From Rhodanobacter denitrificans (GTDB lineage: Bacteria; Pseudomonadota; Gammaproteobacteria; Xanthomonadales; Rhodanobacteraceae): DNA of 64,000 bases. This document shows positions 21,365-29,087 of the stretch, one piece after another (position 1 is the stretch's first letter; every line of letters starts with the position of its first letter). The DNA lies in NCBI RefSeq assembly GCF_003335105.1, contig NZ_QFWQ01000005.1:248001-312000 (forward strand), given 5' to 3'. The notes below the pieces were generated by a model, which was given only the letters and a program-made list of their open reading frames with translations, did not search any database and was not told where the DNA came from. Made by a program: the position numbers and the translations under genes.

Positions 21365-21750
21365 GATTTCTCCTCCTTGTCGGCGTTGCCCTTTTCGGTC
21401 GGGGCTTCGCGCATAAGCGTCTTCAGGTCCAGTCCCAGTCGCTGCAGCCGGGCAAACAATACCGGCCACTCCTCGCGCAGGAACCGCTCGCGTTCCGATT
21501 TCAGCAGCGCCTCGCGTGCGCCTTCGATGACGAACATGCCCAGCCCCCTCCTTTTTTCAACCAGTTGTTCGTCGACCAGTTCCTGGTACGCCTTCGACAC
21601 GGTCAGCGGGTTGATCTGAAAGTCCGCGGCCACCTGGCGTACCGACGGCAGCGGGTCGCCCTCGTTCAAGGCGCCGTCCAGGATCATCGCCACCACGCGT
21701 TGCTGCAGCTGGCGATAGATCGGGACGCTGTCGTTCCAGGTCATGGTCAT
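21361..21750 (-). CDS. GntR family regulator, YtrA subfamily
   Basis: 129 residues. The N-terminal winged helix runs from about 10 to 75 (PIYRQLQQRVVAMILDG, then LPSVRQVAADFQINPLTVSKAY). The short C-terminal part with no effector domain of its own places it in the YtrA subfamily, which represses its own operon and neighbouring ABC transporter genes. The start ATG 21750 follows AAGGAATAAAAC. It is the second gene of the operon; a matching operator overlaps the promoter at 22126-22165. Confidence 0.88.
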   Translation of the reverse strand: MTMTWNDSVPIYRQLQQRVVAMILDGALNEGDPLPSVRQVAADFQINPLTVSKAYQELVDEQLVEKRRGLGMFVIEGAREALLKSERERFLREEWPVLFARLQRLGLDLKTLMREAPTEKGNADKEEKS

Positions 21751-21753
21751 GTT

Positions 21754-22095
21754 TTATTCCTTCGCGATGCGGCCGAACTTGTTGCCAAACGCATAGTAGG
21801 GCATGACCAGCTGCGACCCGAGCAGGCTGAACTGCTCGGTATTGCCGGGATTTTCCAGGCGGCGCATGGCCGGGATGGTGGCGATTCCGGCGACCCCGAT
21901 CTCGTTCAACAGGGCGGCCGAGCGCATCTCGGCGGCGCTGGGGCGGACCTGGACCGGGGCCAGGTCGATGACGGGGATGGCGCTGGTCTTGCCGGCCGGG
22001 GCGGGCTGGCGCTCGACGTTGTAGTGGACGGCGCTCAGGCTGGCGAAGGTGAACAGGACGGCGGCGGCGCTGGCGATCAGGTTCTGCGCTTTCAT
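21754..22095 (-). CDS. Small exported protein, first gene of the YtrA-type operon
   Basis: 113 residues with one N-terminal hydrophobic segment (LIASAAAVLFTFASLSAV), either a signal peptide or an anchor. The rest is polar with a late hydrophobic patch (LLGSQLVMPYYAFGNKFG). I do not recognise it. It has a strong ribosome binding site (AAGGAGG) at ATG 22095 and lies directly behind the operator and promoter, three bases ahead of the GntR gene. Its place at the head of the operon suggests a partner of the ABC transporter or a sensor. Confidence 0.65.
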   Translation of the reverse strand: MKAQNLIASAAAVLFTFASLSAVHYNVERQPAPAGKTSAIPVIDLAPVQVRPSAAEMRSAALLNEIGVAGIATIPAMRRLENPGNTEQFSLLGSQLVMPYYAFGNKFGRIAKE

Positions 22096-22125
22096 GACGG
22101 GCCTCCTTAGTGACCTCGTTGAGTG

Positions 22126-22165
22126 GTGTTGTAGTGAACTATAACACTGAACTTTAAGCCGTCAA
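22126..22165 (-). promoter_or_regulatory. YtrA-type operator over a sigma70-like promoter
   Basis: On the minus strand, TTGACG (22160-22165) and TATAGT (22138-22143) are separated by 16 bases, close to the consensus for the main sigma factor. A palindrome with arms GTGTTGTAGT and ACTATAACAC (22126-22147, one mismatch, 2-base centre) covers the -10 box. It fits a GntR/YtrA operator that would repress the operon reading toward 18.8 kb. Confidence 0.75.
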
Positions 22166-22362
22166 TAGGTGCGGGGCAATTTCGCAACATGACTGATGGC
22201 CTATCCCGGGCAGGAGTCCCGGCGGTGCGGGCAGCACATGCTGGGGCCTGTGGTGGCGGCCGCCCAGGAGCATTCCTCAGCCATCGCTGCTGACAGCCGT
22301 CATCCCGCGGTCGCCCGCCCGGCGTGGTTCAATGCGCCGATATCAGTCGCGCGGAGGCACGC

Positions 22363-23148
22363 ATGGATCTCGAATTGGCCGGCCGGGTCGTGGTGGTTGC
22401 CGGTGCCAGCAAGGGCATCGGGCTGGCCTGCGCGGTCGCATTTGCGCGCGAGGGCGCGAAGGTGGTGGGCATCTCGCGCGATCCGGCGAACCTGCAGGCG
22501 GCGCAGCAGCAGCTCGAATCGCTGGGCCTGGCGCTGGCGGTGCAGCCGGCGGACCTGAAGGACAGCGCGGCGGCGCAGCAGGTGATGGAACGCATCGAGC
22601 ATGCGCATGGCCCGCTCGACGTACTGGTGAACTGCGCCGGCGCCGCGCGTCGCGCAACGCCGGACGAACTCGATGCCGCGGCGGTGCTGGCGGCGATGCA
22701 GGCGAAGTACCTCAGCTACATGCACGCGATCGACCCGGTGATCCGCCGCATGGGCGCGCGTGGCCGCGGCAGCATCGTCAACGTGATCGGGCAGGGTGGG
22801 CGGCAGGCCAACCCGCAGCACATCGCCGGCGGTTCGGCCAACGCCGCCCTGATGCTGGCGACGGTGGGCTACGCGAATGCCTATGCGGGCAAGGGCGTGC
22901 GGGTGAACGCGATCAACCCGGGCATCACCCGCACCAGCCGGGTCGACGAGGGCCTGGATGCCGCGGTGCGCGCCAGCGGCCTGCCGCGCGAGGTGGTACT
23001 GGCCCGGCAGCTCGCCGACATTCCGCTGGGCCGCATGGCCGAGCCCGGGGAAATCGCCGATGTCGCGGTATTCCTGGCTTCGGCGCGGGCCAGCTACGTC
23101 ACCGGCGCGATCATCCCGATGGACGGGGGCAGGACCTCGGCGATCTGA
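22363..23148 (+). CDS. SDR-fold protein lacking the catalytic tyrosine and lysine
   Basis: 261 residues of the short-chain dehydrogenase fold. The cofactor loop AGASKGIG (13-20) and NCAG (90-93) are intact, and the C-terminal MDGG is normal. At the place of the YxxxK catalytic motif the sequence reads GGSANAALM (156-164), so Tyr and Lys are replaced by Gly and Asn, and the usual Ser before it appears as VIGQGG. It may bind NAD(P)(H) without normal dehydrogenase chemistry, or use another mechanism. The start ATG 22363 has GGAGG upstream; an in-frame GTG-type extension to 22324 is less likely. The gene stands alone. Confidence 0.85.
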   Translation: MDLELAGRVVVVAGASKGIGLACAVAFAREGAKVVGISRDPANLQAAQQQLESLGLALAVQPADLKDSAAAQQVMERIEHAHGPLDVLVNCAGAARRATPDELDAAAVLAAMQAKYLSYMHAIDPVIRRMGARGRGSIVNVIGQGGRQANPQHIAGGSANAALMLATVGYANAYAGKGVRVNAINPGITRTSRVDEGLDAAVRASGLPREVVLARQLADIPLGRMAEPGEIADVAVFLASARASYVTGAIIPMDGGRTSAI

Positions 23149-23201
23149 TCAGCCACGCAAGGACCGGCGGTGGGCCGGCCGTTGCGCGTGCGGTTGCCCG
23201 A

Positions 23202-24869
23202 TCAATCCTGCGCGGCGTAGACCTGCCTGCCGCCGACCCAGGTCTGCAGTACCTTCGTGTTCCAGATCCTGCTGGCCGGGTCCTTGAAGATATCGTGGTC
23301 GATCAGGATGAAGTCGGCCCACCTGCCCGGCTCCAGAGTGCCCAGGGTTTTTTCCGCATGTTCCGCGTAAGCCGCGTCGAGGGTGAAGGCGCGCAGCGCC
23401 TGGGCCAGCGTCATGTCCTGGTCCGGGTACCAGCCGCCGGGCGGCTGGCCCTGGTGGTCTTCGCGGGTGACTGCCGAGTACAGGCCGTAGAACGGGTTCG
23501 GCGATTCCACCGGGAAATCCGAACCGCCGGCGACGAGCGTGCCCTGCTTGAGGAAGCGCTGCCAGGCGTAGGCGCCCTTGATCCGCTGGTGGCCGATGCG
23601 GTCCTCGGCCATGTTCATGTCGGAGGTGGCGTGGGTCGGCTGCATCGAGGCGATCAGCTTGAGCGGCACAAAACGGGGAATGTCCTGCAGCGACACGATC
23701 TGCGCGTGCTCGACGCGGTTGCGCAGCGCGATGGCGTCCGGATGGGTCTTGTAGGCGGCGGCGAAACTGTCCAGCACTTCGCGGTTGGCGCGGTCGCCGA
23801 TGGCGTGGATGGCCACCTGGTAGCCCTTGCCGAACGCCTTGTCGATCTTCGCGGTCATCGTCGCCGGTGGCATGAACAGCAGGCCGCGGTTGTGCGGGTC
23901 GTCGGCGTAGGGCTGGAGCATCGCCGCGCCGCGGCTGCCCAGCGCGCCGTCGGCGAACAGCTTGACCGCGCGCACGGTGAGGAAGTCGTTGCCGTAGCCG
24001 ATCAGCGGGCCGTCCTTGCTGATCGTGTCGAAATCGTCGCCGGTGTCGCGGACCATCGCGTAGATGCGCGCGGTGAGCTTGTGCTCGTCGGCGTAGCGGC
24101 GATAGAGCCGGTAATTGGCCAGGTCGATGCCGGCGTCGGCGACGCCGGTGAGGCCCACGCTGGCCATCTCGGCCAGGGCGGTATCCAGCGCGGCGGCTTT
24201 CTGCTGCGTGGTCGGCGCCGGGACTTTCGCATCGATCAGCGCGGTGGCGCCGTCGACGAAGACGCCGGCCGGATTGCCGTCGGCATCGCGCTCGATGCGT
24301 CCCCCGCTGGGATCCTTGCTGGCCCTGTCGACTCCAGCCAGCCTGATCGCGGCGCTGTTGGCCCAGCTGGCATGGCCATCGACGCGGCTCAGCCAGACGG
24401 GGCGACCGGGCACCGCGCTGTCCAGTTCCTTCGCAGTGGGGAAGCGGCCGAGTTTCCAGATTTCCTGGTTCCAGCCGCCGCCGAGGATCCACTTCGCCTC
24501 GGGGTGCGCCGCTGCGTACGCCTTCACCTTGGCCAGCGCCTCGTCGAGCGACTTCGTGCCGGTGAGGTCGACGCTGTTGCGCGCGTAGCTGAGCTCCAGC
24601 ACATGGCCGTGGGCGTCGATCAGCCCAGGCAGCAAGGTATGGCCGCGGCCGTCGATCACCCTGGCGTCGCCGGCGCGGCCGGCCAGTTCGGCGCGGCTGC
24701 CGGTGGCGACCACCTTGCCCTGGTCGACCAGCAGCGCCTGGAAGTGCTGCAGCTTGCCGTGGCTGTCCAGCGTGTAGCCGTTGACGTTGTCGACCAGCAG
24801 GTCGGCGGCCTGCACGGCGGGGGCCAGCGCCAGCAGGGCGAGCATGGACAGGCATAGCGAACGGTTCAT
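23202..24869 (-). CDS. Exported metal-dependent amidohydrolase (YtcJ-like)
   Basis: 555 residues with a signal peptide (CLSMLALLALAPAVQA). The TIM-barrel amidohydrolase motif HxH is His87 and His89 in LIDAHGHV; later VAIHAIGDRAN and VAGGSDFPVE supply the further metal ligands and the catalytic Asp. The layout fits amidohydrolase family 3 (YtcJ/exoenzyme-regulatory AepA type), which hydrolyses amides or similar bonds in the periplasm or outside. The true substrate cannot be read from sequence. It is single, with azoR 148 bases upstream on the same strand but after a terminator. Confidence 0.88.
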   Translation of the reverse strand: MNRSLCLSMLALLALAPAVQAADLLVDNVNGYTLDSHGKLQHFQALLVDQGKVVATGSRAELAGRAGDARVIDGRGHTLLPGLIDAHGHVLELSYARNSVDLTGTKSLDEALAKVKAYAAAHPEAKWILGGGWNQEIWKLGRFPTAKELDSAVPGRPVWLSRVDGHASWANSAAIRLAGVDRASKDPSGGRIERDADGNPAGVFVDGATALIDAKVPAPTTQQKAAALDTALAEMASVGLTGVADAGIDLANYRLYRRYADEHKLTARIYAMVRDTGDDFDTISKDGPLIGYGNDFLTVRAVKLFADGALGSRGAAMLQPYADDPHNRGLLFMPPATMTAKIDKAFGKGYQVAIHAIGDRANREVLDSFAAAYKTHPDAIALRNRVEHAQIVSLQDIPRFVPLKLIASMQPTHATSDMNMAEDRIGHQRIKGAYAWQRFLKQGTLVAGGSDFPVESPNPFYGLYSAVTREDHQGQPPGGWYPDQDMTLAQALRAFTLDAAYAEHAEKTLGTLEPGRWADFILIDHDIFKDPASRIWNTKVLQTWVGGRQVYAAQD

Positions 24870-24962
24870 GCGCGGATTCCGGTCGAATGGGTGAACCCGC
24901 AGTGTGTCGGCATGCGCGTGGTTTTTCCACCGTGGCGGCCGTCAGTTGCGCATGCTGCAACG

Positions 24963-24994
24963 AAAAACGCCCTCTCCGCGGGGAGAGGGCGTTT
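24963..24994 (-). terminator. Terminator after azoR
   Basis: AACGCCCTCTCC and GGAGAGGGCGTT form a strong hairpin, followed on the minus strand by TTTTT. It begins 23 bases beyond the azoR stop codon and separates azoR from the amidohydrolase gene. Confidence 0.85.
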
Positions 24995-25017
24995 GCGCTC
25001 GCGGTGCGAGCGGGGGA

Positions 25018-25602
25018 TCAGGCGGCCTTGGCGACCAGCGTCCCGATCGCGCTGCGTGCAGACTTCAGGGCCGCCGCCTTCTGCTCGTCGCCGATCGCGA
25101 TGCCTTCGGCCCGCACGAACTCGATGTCGTTGATGCCGATGAAGGCGAACGCGGCGCGCAGGTAGGGTTCCTGGAAGTCCATCGCGGCGGCCGGCGAATC
25201 CTTGCTGTAGATGCCGCCGCGGCTGGAAGCGACGATCACGCGCTTGCCGCCGGCCAGGCCCTCGGGGCCGTTCGCGGTGTAACGGAAGGTCTTGCCGGCG
25301 ACCAGGATGCGGTCGAGCCACGCCTTGAGCTGGCTGGAAATGGCGAAGTTGTACATCGGCGCACCGATCACCACCACGTCGGCGGCGAGGAATTCCTCCA
25401 GCATTTCGGTGCCGAGCACGGCGGCGGGATCGCTGGCGTCAGCCACCGGGGTCCAGTGCGGCAGCGGTTGCGCGGCCAGGTCGTGATAATGGACGGCGGC
25501 ATCCGGCGTGTTGCGCTTCAGCTCGGCTACGATGTCGGCGGTCAGCTGGCGTGATACCGAGTAGCCACCCAGCGCGCTGGAGTCGATATGCAAGAGTTTC
25601 AT
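25018..25602 (-). CDS. azoR: FMN-dependent NADH-azoreductase
   Basis: 194 residues of the flavodoxin-like AzoR family, which reduces azo compounds and quinones with NADH. Visible features are the FMN phosphate loop near the N-terminus ([14 protein letters not shown]), [19 protein letters not shown] in the middle and SSRGGIYS. Length agrees with AzoR (about 200). The start ATG is at 25602. A LysR-type gene is divergent and the gap contains a CGATAAG/CTTATCG inverted repeat, so quinone- or dye-responsive control by that regulator is likely. Confidence 0.93.
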   Translation of the reverse strand: MKLLHIDSSALGGYSVSRQLTADIVAELKRNTPDAAVHYHDLAAQPLPHWTPVADASDPAAVLGTEMLEEFLAADVVVIGAPMYNFAISSQLKAWLDRILVAGKTFRYTANGPEGLAGGKRVIVASSRGGIYSKDSPAAAMDFQEPYLRAAFAFIGINDIEFVRAEGIAIGDEQKAAALKSARSAIGTLVAKAA

Positions 25603-25666
25603 GGCGTTATTCCTGGTCGAGCCGGCTCGCCGGCGATGGAATAAGGATATGTTTGGAACAATCCGG

Positions 25667-25695
25667 CGATAAGGTAGGATTTGTCAGACTTATCG
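25667..25695. promoter_or_regulatory. Inverted repeat between azoR and a LysR gene
   Basis: CGATAAG at 25667-25673 and CTTATCG at 25689-25695 are perfect 7-base arms with a 15-base centre. Looser outer arms GGAAC and GTTCC flank them. This is the usual size and place for a LysR-type binding site between divergent genes. Confidence 0.42.
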
Positions 25696-25715
25696 TTCCC
25701 AACAGGAAACAATCA

Positions 25716-26690
25716 ATGACCGTATTGAGTGGCGCCCTGCAGGACCTCAACGATCTGTACTTCTTTGCCGCGGTGGTCGAGCACGGCGGTTTTTCCGCGG
25801 CCGGCCGCGCGCTGGGCGTGCCGAAATCGCGCCTGAGCAAGCGCGTGGCCCAGCTGGAGGAGCGCCTCGGCGTGCGCCTGCTGCAGCGGACCACGAGGCG
25901 CTTCGTGGTGACCGAGGTCGGCGAGCGCTTCTACGCGCACTGCCGCGCCGTGCTGGAGGAAGCGCAGGCGGCGCAGGATGCGGTGGACGAGTTGCGCGCC
26001 GAGCCGCGCGGCGTGGTGCGCCTGAGCTGCCCCGTTTCGCTGGCGCAGACCGTGCTCGCGCATGTGCTGCCGGATTTCCTCGCGCAGTACCCGAAGATGC
26101 AGGTGCGGCTGCTGTCGAGCAATCGTCGGGTCGACGTGATCGGCGAAGGCTATGACCTGGCGATCCGCGTGCGCACCAAGCTGGATACCGACGCGAACCT
26201 GGTGATCCGCACGTTCGGCCTGTCGCGTACCAAGCTGGTGGCCAGCCCGGCCTTGCTGAAGGCACAGGGACGCCCGCTGCAGCCGGACGACCTGGCCCGC
26301 CTGCCGGCGCTGTCGATGAGCGAGCACGAGGGTGCCCAACTGTGGGAGCTGATCGGTGCGAACGGCGCGCAGACCAGCGTGGAAGTGCAGGCGCGGCTGA
26401 TCACCGGCGATTTCGCGGTGCTGCTGGAGGCTGCCCGCCGCGGCATGGGCGTGGCGCTGCTGCCGGAGTTCGTCTGTGCGCCGGCGATCACCGCAGGCGA
26501 GCTCGAAGTGGTGCTGCCGGAGTGGAGCGTCCCCGAGGGCACCATGCACTTCGTCTATCCCAGTCGCCGCGGCATGCTGCCGGGCGTGCGTGCGCTGGTG
26601 GATTTCCTGGCCGAGCGGTTGCCGGCCACCACCTTGCAGAAGCACGAGCAATGCAAGCAGCGTCCGCTGGACGAACTTCCCGCGGCGTGA
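25716..26690 (+). CDS. LysR family transcriptional regulator
   Basis: 324 residues. The N-terminal winged helix (about 8-68) includes VVEHGGFSAAGRALGVPKSRLSKRVAQLE, described by its place at 20-48, and the effector-binding part shows the GVVRLSCPVSLAQTVL opening of the group that contains AaeR/DsdC-like and quinone-responsive regulators. The start ATG 25716 has AGGAAAC upstream and the family begins here; the frame is open to 25551. It stands divergent from azoR and probably controls it and itself. Confidence 0.9.
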   Translation: MTVLSGALQDLNDLYFFAAVVEHGGFSAAGRALGVPKSRLSKRVAQLEERLGVRLLQRTTRRFVVTEVGERFYAHCRAVLEEAQAAQDAVDELRAEPRGVVRLSCPVSLAQTVLAHVLPDFLAQYPKMQVRLLSSNRRVDVIGEGYDLAIRVRTKLDTDANLVIRTFGLSRTKLVASPALLKAQGRPLQPDDLARLPALSMSEHEGAQLWELIGANGAQTSVEVQARLITGDFAVLLEAARRGMGVALLPEFVCAPAITAGELEVVLPEWSVPEGTMHFVYPSRRGMLPGVRALVDFLAERLPATTLQKHEQCKQRPLDELPAA

Positions 26691-26729
26691 TGCGCACGGC
26701 GGCCCCGATGCGTTACGCTTTCGGGTTTA

Positions 26730-26745
26730 CGGACATTTATACGGC
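26730..26745 (+). promoter_or_regulatory. Met-box-like site ahead of the methionine-type aminotransferase
   Basis: GGACATTTATACGGCC matches the cysG upstream site at 13 of 16 positions and is followed by CCAAATG, as is the cysJ site. It ends three bases before the start codon. Its recurrence only at sulfur-linked genes in this window is the evidence; binding is unproven. Confidence 0.4.
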
Positions 26746-26748
26746 CAA

Positions 26749-27894
26749 ATGATGATCGCGACCAAGCTTCCCAAAGTCGGCACCACCATCTTCAGCGTGA
26801 TGAGCCAGCTCGCGCAGCAACACAAGGCGGTCAACCTGGGCCAGGGCTTTCCCGACTTCGAGCCGCCGCAGGGGCTGCGCGATGCGCTGACCCGCGCGAT
26901 GAACGAAGGCCGCAACCAGTACGCGCCGATGCACGGCACCGCCGCGCTGCGCGAGCAGATCGCGCTGAAGACCGAACGGCTGTACGGCCGCCGGCTCGAC
27001 GTCGATACCGACATCACGCTCACCTCCGGCGCCACCGAGGCGATCTTCGCGGCGATCGCCGCGACGGTACGCGCGGGCGAGGAGGTGATCGTGTTCGACC
27101 CGGCCTACGACTGCTACGAGCCGGCGATCGAGTTGCAGGGCGCGCGTGCGGTACACATTCCGCTGACCGTGCCGGCGTTCGCGATCGACTGGCAGCGCGT
27201 GCGCGACGCGGTGACGCCGAAGACCCGCATGATCATGATCAACACGCCGCACAACCCGTCCGGCGCGGTGCTGTCGGCGGATGATCTGGAGCAGCTGGCG
27301 GAGATAGTGCGCGACACGGAGATCGTGGTGCTGTCCGACGAGGTCTACGAGCACATCGTCTACGACGGCGCCCGGCACGAAAGCGTGTTGCGCCACCCGG
27401 AACTTGCCGGGCGCAGCATCGTGGTTTCCTCGTTCGGCAAGACCTACCACTGCACCGGCTGGAAGGTCGGCTACGCGGTGGCGCCGGCTGCGCTGTCGGC
27501 GGAGTTCCGCAAGGTGCACCAGTACCTCACGTTCTGCACCTTCCACCCGGCGCAGGTGGCGTTCGCCGAGTTCATGGCCAGCACGCCGCAGCACTACCTG
27601 GAACTGCCGGCGTTCTACCAGGCCAAGCGCGACCGCTTCCGCGCGCTGCTGGCGCCGTCGCGCTTCAAGTTGCTCGACGTGCCGGGCGGCTACTTCCAGC
27701 TGGTCGACTATTCGGCGATCCGCGACGAGGATGACCTCGTCTTCAGCAGGTGGCTGGTCGAGCAGGGCGGTGTGGCGGCGATCCCGCTGACGCCGTTCTA
27801 CGAGCGCGCGCCGGGCACGCGCCTGCTGCGGCTGTGCTTCGCCAAGAGCGACGCCACGATGGAAGCGGCGGCGGAGCGGCTATGCAAACTTTGA
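26749..27894 (+). CDS. PLP aminotransferase, methionine/glutamine type (YbdL-like)
   Basis: 381 residues of the class I aminotransferase fold. The PLP lysine is Lys231 in SSFGKTYHCTGWK, and NTPHNPSGAV and LSDEVYEHI are the other active-site strands. The N-terminus VNLGQGFPDFEPP is typical of the YbdL / kynurenine aminotransferase III branch, which transaminates methionine, glutamine and aromatic amino acids using 2-oxo acids. The start ATG 26749 is doubled with one at 26752. It overlaps the following omega-amidase gene by 13 bases; together they would drive the 4-methylthio-2-oxobutyrate to methionine step forward. Confidence 0.88.
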   Translation: MMIATKLPKVGTTIFSVMSQLAQQHKAVNLGQGFPDFEPPQGLRDALTRAMNEGRNQYAPMHGTAALREQIALKTERLYGRRLDVDTDITLTSGATEAIFAAIAATVRAGEEVIVFDPAYDCYEPAIELQGARAVHIPLTVPAFAIDWQRVRDAVTPKTRMIMINTPHNPSGAVLSADDLEQLAEIVRDTEIVVLSDEVYEHIVYDGARHESVLRHPELAGRSIVVSSFGKTYHCTGWKVGYAVAPAALSAEFRKVHQYLTFCTFHPAQVAFAEFMASTPQHYLELPAFYQAKRDRFRALLAPSRFKLLDVPGGYFQLVDYSAIRDEDDLVFSRWLVEQGGVAAIPLTPFYERAPGTRLLRLCFAKSDATMEAAAERLCKL

Positions 27895-28682
27895 AGATAT
27901 CGCTGGTGCAGGGCGCCACCCGCTGGCACGACGCGCCGGCCAATCGCGACTATTACGGCGCGCTGGTGCGCCAGGCGAAAGGCAGCGACCTGATCGTGCT
28001 GCCGGAGACCTTCCTGTCCGGTTTCAGCAACGACACCCGCGCCAGCGCGGAAACCATGGACGGTGAGGGCGTGGCGTGGCTGCGCGCGCTGGCGATCGAG
28101 GTCGGCGCCGTGGTCTGCGGCAGCCTGGCGATCCGCGAGGACGGCATCGTCTACAACCGCCTGTTGTGGGTGCGGCCGGACGGCAGCTTCGCGCAGTACG
28201 ACAAGCGCCACCTGTTCCGCATGGCCGGCGAGCACACCCGCTACGGCGGCGGCAGCGAGCGGCTGGTGGTGGAGCTGAAGGGCTGGCGCATCCTGCCGCA
28301 GGTCTGCTACGACCTGCGCTTTCCGGTGTGGCTGCGCAATCGCCGGCTGGCCTCCGCCGGCGGCGGCATGGACTATGACCTCGCCATCTTCGTGGCGAAC
28401 TGGCCCGCGCCGCGCCGCCAGCCCTGGCGCACCCTGCTGCGCGCGCGGGCGATCGAGAACCTGAGCTACGTGGCCGGAGTGAACCGGGTCGGCGTGGACG
28501 GCAACGAACTGCCGTATGCCGGCGACAGCGCAGTGATCGATCCTGTCGGCGAGCCGCTGGTGGAACTGGGCGCGCAGGAGCAGGTGGTGACGGTCATGCT
28601 TGACCCGGCGCCGCTGCTGGCGCACCGCGAGCGTTTCCCGGCGTGGATGGATGCCGACGCGTTTTCGCTCGATCCGGATTGA
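27882..28682 (+). CDS. Nitrilase-superfamily omega-amidase (YafV-like)
   Basis: 266 residues. The nitrilase triad is clear: Glu42 in LPETF, Lys108 in YDKRHLF and Cys142 in QVCYDLRFP. The family position is omega-amidase, which hydrolyses 2-oxoglutaramate (made by glutamine transamination) to 2-oxoglutarate and ammonia, removing product and pulling the aminotransferase reaction on. The start ATG 27882 lies inside the end of the aminotransferase gene, so expression is coupled. A 20-base hairpin follows the stop. The exact amide substrate is inferred from the partner gene. Confidence 0.9.
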   Translation: MQTLKISLVQGATRWHDAPANRDYYGALVRQAKGSDLIVLPETFLSGFSNDTRASAETMDGEGVAWLRALAIEVGAVVCGSLAIREDGIVYNRLLWVRPDGSFAQYDKRHLFRMAGEHTRYGGGSERLVVELKGWRILPQVCYDLRFPVWLRNRRLASAGGGMDYDLAIFVANWPAPRRQPWRTLLRARAIENLSYVAGVNRVGVDGNELPYAGDSAVIDPVGEPLVELGAQEQVVTVMLDPAPLLAHRERFPAWMDADAFSLDPD

Positions 28683-28701
28683 GCACGGCAAGCGAAGCAC
28701 C

Positions 28702-28721
28702 GGAGCGCCAGGAAGCGCTCC
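28702..28721. terminator. Weak hairpin between convergent omega-amidase and arsC genes
   Basis: GGAGCGC and GCGCTCC form 7-base arms around CAGGAA. No strong T-run is seen on either side; its place between convergent genes is the main support. Confidence 0.35.
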
Positions 28722-28731
28722 CGCGGGCTCC

Positions 28732-29076
28732 TCAGAGTATCGCCAGCACCGCTTCCGGCGGGCGGCCCAGCGCGGCCTTGCCGTTGGCGACGACGATCGG
28801 GCGTTCGATCAGCTTCGGGTGCGCCACCATCGCGGCGATCAGGGCGTCGTCGTCGAGCGCCGGATTGTCCAGCCCCAGCGCACGGAACTCCTCTTCGCCG
28901 CTGCGCAGCAGCTGGCGTGCGCCAATGTTCAGCTGCTTCAGCAGGGCGGCCAGTTCGGCAGCGCTCGGCGGGGTGTCGAGGTAATGGATCACCTCGAGCG
29001 CACCGCCACGCTGCTCCAGCAGCGCCAGCGTGGCGCGTGACTTGGAGCAGCGGTTGTTGTGGTAGATGCGCACCAT
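28732..29076 (-). CDS. arsC: Glutaredoxin-dependent arsenate reductase
   Basis: 114 residues of the ArsC/Spx fold. The catalytic cysteine is Cys10 in NNRCSKSR; the later ERPIVVANGKAALGRPPE holds the second conserved region with its arginine. The enzyme reduces arsenate to arsenite with glutathione and glutaredoxin. No arsB, arsR or acr3 is near, and the gene starts only 11 bases after rluB ends, so it is expressed as the last gene of the scpA-scpB-rluB unit; a house-keeping YfgD-like role is possible. Confidence 0.9.
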   Translation of the reverse strand: MVRIYHNNRCSKSRATLALLEQRGGALEVIHYLDTPPSAAELAALLKQLNIGARQLLRSGEEEFRALGLDNPALDDDALIAAMVAHPKLIERPIVVANGKAALGRPPEAVLAIL

Positions 29077-29087
29077 TGCCCGGTTCC

